Assembly: GCA_022361135.1 (NCBI GenBank)
Contig: JAKSBM010000724.1
Span: 1 to 7,601, forward strand
DNA length: 7,601 bases
Reading direction: 5' to 3'
Source of the DNA: Desulfobacterales bacterium
GTDB taxonomy: Bacteria; Desulfobacterota; Desulfobacteria; Desulfobacterales; Desulfobacteraceae
This document shows, in pieces, positions 1-6,115 of this stretch. The stretch's first letter is position 1. Every line of letters begins with the position of its first letter. The position numbers and the translations under genes were made by a program. Below the pieces are notes generated by a model. That model searched no databases, was not told the origin of the DNA, and saw nothing but the letters and a program-made list of their open reading frames with translations.

Positions 1-297
1 AGAGTTGGGAAAGCCTATGACGGGGTGGAAGCCATGGACAAGATCAAGGAAGAAAGACCTGATTTGGTTATCCTTGACGTCATGATGCCCCGGAAGAATG
101 GCTGGGATGTTTGCGAAGACATTAAAAATGACGACGCCCTGAAAGATATCGCCGTGGTACTTTTGACCGCGGTTGCCGATTCCGTGAAAACCACAAGCTA
201 TACCCACCATGATGGGAAAACCACCCTGGCGGATGACTACATCCCCAAACCGGTGGACCTGGACGAACTCATGGGAATTGTGGGTGAGCATTGTTAA
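1..297 (+). CDS. Response regulator receiver domain, 5'-truncated
   Basis: This reading frame is open to the left edge and ends at TAA (295-297), so only the last 98 residues are visible; roughly the first 50 residues of a stand-alone receiver are missing. The phospho-acceptor is Asp26 of the fragment (codon 76-78) in the LDVMMP motif. The conserved Thr56 (LLTA) and Lys83 (PKP) follow. The Thr-to-Lys interval is several residues longer than in CheY and is polar and His-rich (SYTHHDGKTTLADDYIPKP). The chain stops about 15 residues after the Lys, so no output domain follows; it is either a single-domain regulator or the C-terminal receiver of a larger protein. I have a weak recollection of similar receivers in sulfate reducers beside electron-transfer operons. 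A terminator follows, separating it from the kinase block. Receiver identity is sure; partner and role are unknown. Confidence 0.93.
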   Translation, partial: RVGKAYDGVEAMDKIKEERPDLVILDVMMPRKNGWDVCEDIKNDDALKDIAVVLLTAVADSVKTTSYTHHDGKTTLADDYIPKPVDLDELMGIVGEHC

Positions 298-417
298 TGG
301 TACGGCTCTTTTGTTCCCTGTAAAATCAGGACTCTGCTGATGTAACTCAATGGCGGGAGCCTTCCTTGTGAAGCTCCCGCCATTTTGATTTAACCATATT
401 CCCCCGATCGGACTGCC
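298..417. other. Intergenic gap before the kinase block
   Basis: This 120-base gap holds the terminator at 349-388 and nothing else I can assign. I see no good -35/-10 pair and no -24/-12 element. Only 29 bases separate the terminator from the next start codon, so a promoter for the downstream genes would have to overlap the hairpin, lie before it, or be replaced by read-through from the receiver gene. Confidence 0.5.
349..388 (+). terminator. Intrinsic terminator after the receiver gene
   Basis: A perfect 12-bp GC-rich stem pairs 349-360 (AATGGCGGGAGC) with 373-384 (GCTCCCGCCATT) around a 12-base loop, followed by a short T-rich tract (TTTTGATTT, 383-391, partly in the stem). It lies 51 bases after the receiver stop and only 30 bases before the ATG at 418. 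The T tract is broken by GA, so some read-through is plausible. Confidence 0.8.
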
Positions 418-1350
418 ATGACCCTGATTTCCCTGAACGGAATCCGGCTGAGTCGAGATCTGGTGATGGTGAAGGCAACCCATGGAGGCCACCTCCATGA
501 CACGCCTTTTTTCCGTACCCTGGCCGACCAGCGCATCAACATGGTTAACGTGGGAGGACACACATTCGAATCTGGTTTTTTCTTTGCCTGCTGCCTGGAA
601 CCGGAGACCAGGGCACAGCACTCTCTTTTCGACACCGCTCCGGACCTGTCTTATCCCGTATCTTTAATTTCCCTTTATCCCCACGGTGAGGATGGGCGGG
701 TTCCCCTGCTTGCCCTCGATACCCTGGGGGAAAATGACATTCCCCTCCACCATATGACCTCGTCCCATGCCGTGGTCAGCCTGGTGATCCCGACAGAAGC
801 GGTTCACGCCTTTATTTCCGCCCTGGAAAAACGGGTTTCCCTGCCCGATTCCCACACCCCCTACGTCCAGGAGGTGGAGATGGACATCGGCCCCATTCTG
901 CGCAAATACCCGGAAACCCGGTCCGCCTATGTGGAAGAAAAGATAAAGACCTACGGGATCCAGCTCATGGAGGATCTCTCCATGGTTCAATGGGAGGGCG
1001 GCCCTTTAACGGATCCCTCCAGAGACGGCTGCCATGCCATGGACCAATCCCTTGACACGGCATCCAAGGACAATGGGTTTGTCTTTGTCTCAGTGCTGGG
1101 GGAGGGGCAAGGGATTTATATTGGGCGGAATGCCTTGCCCCATGGCACTGCGGTGGATTTCATCCGTTTCCACGGCCCCCATTTCGGGGATCGCTTCCGC
1201 ATTCTCCAGACCGCCGTGGACTGTCTGGGGAAAGCCAAAATCCATCCCCTCTGCCTGGGCTGCACCGGGGCCAGCCTGGCCTTTGCCTTTGCCAAGGGAA
1301 GGGGCAGGGCTGCACAAATTGCACTGGAAAAAGGATTTGAGGCCCCATGA
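418..1350 (+). CDS. Unrecognised protein with three ACT-like modules
   Basis: I do not recognise a named family for this 310-residue soluble protein. The pattern resembles the ACT modules of aspartokinases: a strand, a Gly/Pro/His turn, a helix ending in a short 'INM/INV' segment, then further strands. Module 1 is about residues 14-60 (DLVMVKATHGG ... LADQRINMVNVGGHTF). Module 2 is about 76-143 (VSLISLYPHG ... ENDIPLHHMTSSHAVVSLVI, then helix AVHAFISALEKRV). Module 3 is about 221-308 (FVFVSVLGEG ... LGKAKIHPLCLGCTGASLAFAF, then helix RAAQIALEKGF). No kinase or other catalytic domain is attached. Residues 144-220 are an acidic linker. Cysteines cluster at 58-59 and at 269, 279 and 282. ATG 418 is the first possible start after an in-frame stop at 391, though its Shine-Dalgarno match is poor. 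The stop overlaps the next start (ATGA), which implies translational coupling to a histidine kinase. An amino-acid or other small-ligand sensing role is inference. Confidence 0.85.
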   Translation: MTLISLNGIRLSRDLVMVKATHGGHLHDTPFFRTLADQRINMVNVGGHTFESGFFFACCLEPETRAQHSLFDTAPDLSYPVSLISLYPHGEDGRVPLLALDTLGENDIPLHHMTSSHAVVSLVIPTEAVHAFISALEKRVSLPDSHTPYVQEVEMDIGPILRKYPETRSAYVEEKIKTYGIQLMEDLSMVQWEGGPLTDPSRDGCHAMDQSLDTASKDNGFVFVSVLGEGQGIYIGRNALPHGTAVDFIRFHGPHFGDRFRILQTAVDCLGKAKIHPLCLGCTGASLAFAFAKGRGRAAQIALEKGFEAP

Positions 1351-2870
1351 ACACCATGGACGAATTCAAGGCCCAGGAAGAGCAATGGCGCCACCGGATC
1401 TTCGACGCCCTCTCCTTTCCCAGTGTGATTATTACCCCGGATCACACCATTGTGGGCGCCAATAAAAAATTCTACACCACCTTTGGCCTTTCCCAGGTTG
1501 ATATCCTGGGCAAAAAATGTTTCCACACCTTTTTGTACAAAGACACCCCCTGTGAGACCGATGATTGCCCCATTTCCAAGGTGGTCCGGGAAAAGGTCAG
1601 CCATTCCTATACCCTGAAGCACCACTATAAATGGGAGGAACGGTTTTTTTCCCCCATTCTGGATGACCAGGGCCAGGTGGCCTACGTGATTTCCTCCCTG
1701 CGGGACATCACCCGGACCAAGTCCCTGGAAAACCAGCTCATGGGGGTGAAGGAATTCATTTCCCGGGTGATCCATTCCTCGGCCTCGGCCATTGTGGCCG
1801 CAGATCGCAACGGTCGCATCGAATTGATGAATTCCGTGGCCAAGGAGCTGTTTGCCGGCAGCTTCGGCCGGGGGGAACCCTTTATCCGCACCGAGGATCT
1901 CTACCCGCCGGGCAAGGCCCGGGAGGTCATGCGCATGCTCCGGGACGAGGATTTCGGGGGCCGGGGAAAATTGCTTTTGCCCCGGACCACCATCCTCAAT
2001 GCCCTTGGGGAGGAAATCCAGGTGGAGATGTCCGCCGCCATCGTCTATGATGAGCTGGGCAATGAATCGGCCACCATGGCCATTTACAATGACCTGAAGA
2101 GTAAAAATCGCATTGAGAAGGAGTTGAAGCTGGCCCAAAAGCGGCTGGCCCAATCGGAGAAAATGGCCTCCCTGGGCCAACTGGCCGCCGGGGTGGCCCA
2201 TGAGATCAACAATCCGCTGACCGGGGTGCTTTTTTACGCCAGCCTTCTTTTGGAACGCAGGGATCTGGATGCCCATGCCCGGGAGGATTTAAGCTATATC
2301 ATTGAAGATGCGGAACGGTGCAAAAACATCGTCAAAAGCCTGTTGGTCTACAGCCGCAGCACCGATTCAAAGAAGCACATCCTGCCGGTGAACGAGGTGG
2401 TGGAAACCGGGCTGAAGCTGGTCCGGGACCAGAAAAAGTTCAGAAACATTAAAATCCAGCGCCACCTCTCCCCCGAGATGATGCTCATCAACGCAGATAC
2501 GGCCAAGCTGAACCAGGTCCTCATCAACCTGGTCATCAATGCGGCCGATGCCATGGAGGGCAGCGGGACCATCAGCATTTACACCTACCGGGACAAGGTG
2601 CGCAAAACCGTTTTTCTGGAGATCAAGGATACGGGGCAGGGCATTGCCCGCCAGGATCTGTCCCGGATCTTCGACCCCTTTTTCACCACCAAGCCCGCCG
2701 GCAAAAGCACGGGGCTGGGCTTGAGCATTGTGTACGGCATCATTGAAGAGCACGAGGGCCGGATCAGCGTGAAGCAGACCGGCAAAAAGGGAACCACCTT
2801 TGTCATTGAACTTCCCTTGTTTTTACCCCAGGATGAAGGCCTCGGCCTTTGTCCGGCCAAAACCCCATAG
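1347..2870 (+). CDS. Soluble two-PAS histidine kinase, NtrB-like
   Basis: The protein has 507 residues and no signal peptide or membrane segment, so it should act in the cytoplasm. PAS 1 (about 14-125) carries Cys58, Cys69 and Cys74 in its middle and ends with the usual DIT triplet (120-122). PAS 2 (about 136-250) follows, then a charged, probably coiled helix (250-270). The HisKA domain has the phospho-acceptor His285 in HEINNPL. The ATPase domain shows the N box (NLVINAADAM, Asn398), G1 (DTGQGI, from Asp428), the F box (FDPFFTTK) and G2 (GLGLSI). All catalytic boxes are intact. The HEINNPL box and the short FDPFFTTK form place it with NtrB-type kinases that usually phosphorylate sigma-54 activators, fitting the activator gene at 6116. 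ATG 1347 is preferred: GAGG at 1339-1342 precedes it and it overlaps the upstream TGA; ATG 1356 is an alternative. The sensed signal is unknown. Confidence 0.95.
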   Translation: MNTMDEFKAQEEQWRHRIFDALSFPSVIITPDHTIVGANKKFYTTFGLSQVDILGKKCFHTFLYKDTPCETDDCPISKVVREKVSHSYTLKHHYKWEERFFSPILDDQGQVAYVISSLRDITRTKSLENQLMGVKEFISRVIHSSASAIVAADRNGRIELMNSVAKELFAGSFGRGEPFIRTEDLYPPGKAREVMRMLRDEDFGGRGKLLLPRTTILNALGEEIQVEMSAAIVYDELGNESATMAIYNDLKSKNRIEKELKLAQKRLAQSEKMASLGQLAAGVAHEINNPLTGVLFYASLLLERRDLDAHAREDLSYIIEDAERCKNIVKSLLVYSRSTDSKKHILPVNEVVETGLKLVRDQKKFRNIKIQRHLSPEMMLINADTAKLNQVLINLVINAADAMEGSGTISIYTYRDKVRKTVFLEIKDTGQGIARQDLSRIFDPFFTTKPAGKSTGLGLSIVYGIIEEHEGRISVKQTGKKGTTFVIELPLFLPQDEGLGLCPAKTP

Positions 2871-2884
2871 AGATGATAGGAACC

Positions 2885-4408
2885 ATGTTGGAACTGAAAT
2901 CGAATTCCCCCGAGGCCACGGACCTGCTCAGCCAGAGTATTCAGAATATCTTCTTTAAACCCCGGGTTTTGATTGTGGATGACGAGGATCGCATTCGCTC
3001 GGCCTGCACCCGCCTTTTAAACGATGAAGGCTGCGATGTGGCCGAGGCGGACAACGGCATCAAAGGCCTGAAAATGATCGAGGAGGAGCATTTTGACATT
3101 GTGCTTCTGGATTTGATGATGCCCGGGCTTTCCGGGCTGGAGGTCCTTTCCGATGTCAAATCCCGCCATCCCGATACCGTGATCATTGTCATCACCGGCT
3201 ATGCCACCCTGGAGCATTCCATTGAAAGCATGAAGCGCGGCGCCTTTGATTTCCTGGCCAAGCCCTTTGCCCCCCAGGACCTGCGGGTGGTGATTTCCAA
3301 GGCCATTGAATTCATCCGCACCCTCCAGGACATTGCCAGTGAAAAATCCCGCATGCGGGTGATGATCAACACCCTGAGGGACGGGGTGTTGACCACGGAC
3401 CACCAGAAACGCATCGCCCTGGCCAACCCGGCATTTTTGCGCATGATGGGATCCCCCAAGCGGTCGGTGATCGGCCATGAAATGGGGGAGGTGATCCCCG
3501 ACGCCAAGATCGTGGACATGATTGACCAGGCCATGTCCCAGGGGCCGGATCAATATGCCGAACTCACCGAGGAGTTTGAGCTGGCAGGTTTGGACTGTGT
3601 GGAGCCGGTGACCATCGGGGTGCGCTGCATCCCCTTCCGGGACCGGCTCAAGCGTTGTTTGGGAGCCGTTACGGTCTTCCACGACATCACCCAGCGGAAA
3701 AAGGTGGAGGCCATGAAATCGGAGTTTGTCTCCATGGTGGCCCATGAAATCAAAAGCCCCCTGAATTCCATTCTCATGCAGCTCAAGGTGGTCCTGGACG
3801 GCCTGGCCGGGGAACTCACCCCCAAGCAGCAGGAGATTCTATCCCGCAGTTCGGACAAGCTCACCTCCCTGACCGAATTGGCCACGGAACTTCTGGATTT
3901 ATCCAAGATTGAATCCGGCCTCATCAACCAGGAGCGGGAAACCCTGGACCTGGGGGAACTCATCAACGCCCAGGTGGGTTTTTACCGGAACCAGGCCGAT
4001 GCCAAGTCCATCCACCTTAATGCACTGCCGTCCCCCCAGGGCATTGCCATCATGGCCAATCGGACCAACATGGAGGAGGTCCTGTCCAATCTGATTTCCA
4101 ATGCCATTCGATACACCCCCAACAATGGAAGCATCGATGTCTGGGCCGAGGAGGAAAACGGCAATGCCCTGGTCCATGTGCGGGATACGGGGTTGGGGAT
4201 TCCCGAATCCGAGATGGATCATATTTTCGATCGGTTTTTCCGGGTGAAAAATGAAAAAACCCGGTTTATCAACGGCACGGGCCTGGGGTTGACCATTGTG
4301 AAAAAGATCGTGGCGGCCCACCATGGTCGAATTCATGTGGAAAGCCGCCTGGATAAAGGCAGTTGCTTTACGGTGACCCTGCCCAAATCCAGCCTGGAAA
4401 CGGTATAG
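2885..4408 (+). CDS. Receiver-PAS-histidine kinase (hybrid, N-terminal receiver)
   Basis: Numbered from ATG 2885, the protein has 507 residues and no membrane segment. The receiver (about 26-140) has the acidic pair in IVDDED, phospho-acceptor Asp76 (LLDLMMP), Thr104 (VITG) and Lys126 (AKPF). A PAS domain (about 155-270) ends in HDIT. The HisKA domain has His287 in HEIKSPL. The ATPase domain has an N box NLISNAIRYTP (Asn406), G1 DTGLGIP (from Asp434), FDRFFRV and GTGLGLTIV. These boxes are of the PhoR/WalK type and differ from the NtrB type of the two flanking kinases. With a receiver ahead of its own kinase it may take phosphate from another kinase, letting that state gate autophosphorylation. 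The start is uncertain: ATG 2885 has AGGA three bases upstream; ATG 2873 and TTG 2849 (overlapping the previous gene, with an AAGG nine bases ahead) are in frame. It follows the previous stop by only 14 bases. Confidence 0.93.
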   Translation: MLELKSNSPEATDLLSQSIQNIFFKPRVLIVDDEDRIRSACTRLLNDEGCDVAEADNGIKGLKMIEEEHFDIVLLDLMMPGLSGLEVLSDVKSRHPDTVIIVITGYATLEHSIESMKRGAFDFLAKPFAPQDLRVVISKAIEFIRTLQDIASEKSRMRVMINTLRDGVLTTDHQKRIALANPAFLRMMGSPKRSVIGHEMGEVIPDAKIVDMIDQAMSQGPDQYAELTEEFELAGLDCVEPVTIGVRCIPFRDRLKRCLGAVTVFHDITQRKKVEAMKSEFVSMVAHEIKSPLNSILMQLKVVLDGLAGELTPKQQEILSRSSDKLTSLTELATELLDLSKIESGLINQERETLDLGELINAQVGFYRNQADAKSIHLNALPSPQGIAIMANRTNMEEVLSNLISNAIRYTPNNGSIDVWAEEENGNALVHVRDTGLGIPESEMDHIFDRFFRVKNEKTRFINGTGLGLTIVKKIVAAHHGRIHVESRLDKGSCFTVTLPKSSLETV

Positions 4409-4488
4409 GAATTCCGTTTTTTCCTTGTTATTCCGTCCAAAAAAACATATTCATTTGGGGAATCTGAAAAACCAAAGGGACGACCAGG
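4409..4488. promoter_or_regulatory. AT-rich gap, possible weak internal promoter
   Basis: This 80-base gap is the only long break between the genes of the block and is markedly richer in A/T than the coding sequence around it. A loose -35-like TTGTTA (4425-4430) lies 17 bases before a poor -10-like TATTCA (4448-4453). Either could be chance in AT-rich DNA. AAAGGGA at 4474-4480 is the likely ribosome binding site for the next gene. I see no convincing terminator here despite a run of six Ts (4417-4422). Confidence 0.25.
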
Positions 4489-6096
4489 GTGGTAATCGAA
4501 AAACAACAAAGACATATGAGTGATCTGGGACGGGACGACCGGGGCATCCGGGAAATCAACCGGCTGCTGGTGCGCTCCGAAGACCAGGCTGCATTGATCC
4601 GGGGCACCTGCCGGATCCTCACCGATAAGCGGGGGTACACCAATACCTGGATCGGGCTTCTGGACGACCAGGGCAAGGTCAGTGAGTTGGTGGACGCCGA
4701 CAATCGGGTGGAACCCCTGGGCACCTCCATGATCCAGGAAAACCTGATCCAGGGGATTCTGGATATCCTTTTCCTTTCCGGCACCCACAAAGACGGCCAC
4801 CCCATCCAGGGCTGCCATTTCTGCCTGCCCCCTTCTCCGGGGCGCCGGGGTGCCGGTCTGGCCGTGCGGCTGGCCTTCAAGGGCCATGTCTACGGTTTCA
4901 TTTCCGTGGCACTGAAGGGGCAATTGTCCCAGTCCGGCCCGGAACGGGAATTCCTCCAGGAAATTGCCGACATCATGGGGGCGGCCCTGCACCGGTTTAA
5001 CCTGGAGCATCGCAGCGTGGGGGATGATCCCCTGGAAGCCCTCATGGCCCTTTCCTTGAACCAGATCATCATCATCCAGGACGACCAGGTGGTCTATAAG
5101 AATTCCGGCCTGCGCCGGGTCCATTCCCTCATGGCCGATACCTTTGATCCCCCGGACTTCAACAATGTGTTTGAGGATGACCGGGAGGGCATTGTTAGGG
5201 CCTACCAGGGCTTGACCCAGGGATGGATTCCCCGGTTGGAAACCAGTTTTCGATATTACCCCAAGGGATTTGAGCCCGAGGAGTCCCGGCTGCGCTGGGC
5301 TTTGATTTCCGCCGGTCCCATCCAGTACAAGGGTCGGGATGCCCTGGCCGCCAATGTCATGGACATCACCGATTCCAAGGAGATTCAGAATTTCCTGCGC
5401 ATCCAGGATAAGATGGCCTCCCTGGGCCGGGTCACCGCCGGCATTGCCCATGAAATTCGAAATCCACTCTCGGGCATCTACATCTACCTCAAGAGTTTGA
5501 AGAATATTTACAATGAAATGGGGGATGTCACCCGGGTGGTCTCCATCATCGACAAGATGGAAATGGCCTCGGAAAAGATCGAATCCATCATCAAACGGGT
5601 CATGGATTTTTCCCGCCCCGGCCAGCCCCAGTTCATCAAGGCCAACCTCAATGCCTACATCAATGAGGTGACCCAGCTCACCGCCGTGACCCTGCGCAAA
5701 CGGGGAATCAAATTCCTCAAGGATCTGGACCCCACCGTGCCCGAATGCCGGGTGGAACCCCAGCTCATTGAGCAGGTTATCCTCAACCTGGTGACCAATG
5801 CGGCCGAGGCCCTCAAGGACCACGACGGGGAAAAGTGCATCTTCCTTACCACGGCCCGGGGGGAGGACTACATGGAAATCTGCATCACCGATACCGGCCC
5901 GGGTATCCCCGATTCCAAGCGTTCCCGGATTTTTGATCCCTTCTACACCACCAAGGCCAATTCCTCGGGCATCGGTTTGAGCATCAGCCACCGGATCATC
6001 GTGGACCACGGCGGTTCACTGGAGCTGGATTCCGCCCCGGGCAAGGGGGCCAAGTTCACCGTCCGAATCCCCTTTGAACGCCCCGCCGACCTTTAG
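4489..6096 (+). CDS. Soluble GAF-PAS histidine kinase, NtrB-like
   Basis: The protein has 535 residues from a GTG start, with no membrane segment. A GAF domain spans about 20-172; it begins with a helix of the type seen in sensor GAFs (LLVRSEDQAALIRGTCRIL), then WIGLLDD, and contains a Cys109-His-Phe-Cys112 pair before a Gly-rich stretch. A more divergent PAS domain (about 182-295) ends in MDIT. HisKA has phospho-acceptor His321 in HEIRNPL. The ATPase domain has N box NLVTNAAEAL (Asn437), G1 DTGPGIP (from Asp468), FDPFYTTK and SSGIGLSI. All boxes are intact. It is of the NtrB type, so the co-encoded sigma-54 activator, starting 19 bases after its stop, is the most likely phosphate acceptor. 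GTG 4489 is favoured because AAAGGGA ends 8 bases before it; ATG 4516 is in frame but has a weaker upstream site. The signal is unknown. Confidence 0.94.
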   Translation: MVIEKQQRHMSDLGRDDRGIREINRLLVRSEDQAALIRGTCRILTDKRGYTNTWIGLLDDQGKVSELVDADNRVEPLGTSMIQENLIQGILDILFLSGTHKDGHPIQGCHFCLPPSPGRRGAGLAVRLAFKGHVYGFISVALKGQLSQSGPEREFLQEIADIMGAALHRFNLEHRSVGDDPLEALMALSLNQIIIIQDDQVVYKNSGLRRVHSLMADTFDPPDFNNVFEDDREGIVRAYQGLTQGWIPRLETSFRYYPKGFEPEESRLRWALISAGPIQYKGRDALAANVMDITDSKEIQNFLRIQDKMASLGRVTAGIAHEIRNPLSGIYIYLKSLKNIYNEMGDVTRVVSIIDKMEMASEKIESIIKRVMDFSRPGQPQFIKANLNAYINEVTQLTAVTLRKRGIKFLKDLDPTVPECRVEPQLIEQVILNLVTNAAEALKDHDGEKCIFLTTARGEDYMEICITDTGPGIPDSKRSRIFDPFYTTKANSSGIGLSISHRIIVDHGGSLELDSAPGKGAKFTVRIPFERPADL

Positions 6097-6115
6097 AGAA
6101 AACAGAGGATAAGTG

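Noticed and set aside
1141..1160. TGGCAC at 1143 as a sigma-54 promoter
   Set aside because: No TTGC element lies at the required spacing downstream, and the site is inside a coding sequence.
1034..1465. 143-codon + strand frame overlapping two genes
   Set aside because: It is out of frame with the ACT-like protein and the first kinase, both of which carry convincing protein patterns there; the product is Pro/Trp/Arg-rich and looks non-coding.
2163..2178. 16-base identity with 5413-5428 (ATGGCCTCCCTGGGCC) as a DNA repeat
   Set aside because: Both copies encode the conserved MASLG segment just before the phospho-acceptor His in paralogous kinases; homology and shared codon preference explain it.
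1116..2276. 386-codon open frame on the minus strand
   Set aside because: It is antisense to the end of the ACT-like gene and the first kinase, low-complexity in composition, and spans a real gene junction; a shadow frame.
2849..2884. TTG 2849 as start of the receiver-PAS kinase
   Set aside because: It would overlap the previous gene by 22 bases with a rare start codon. ATG 2885 (AGGA three bases upstream) or ATG 2873 suffices and the receiver only begins about residue 26. An AAGG nine bases before TTG keeps it possible.
3017..3745. 242-codon open frame on the minus strand
   Set aside because: It is antisense to the receiver-PAS part of the hybrid kinase, shows no domain pattern and has no supporting start context.
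4408..4440. GGAAT...ATTCC with a T run as a terminator after the hybrid kinase
   Set aside because: The stem is only 5 bp and AT-rich, and the T run lies in the loop instead of after the stem.
4333..6009. 558-codon open frame on the minus strand
   Set aside because: It lies entirely opposite the GAF-PAS kinase, whose domain motifs are unmistakable. Its translation is rich in Gly, His, Asp and Pro without recognisable domains, as expected for an antisense shadow of GC-ending codons.
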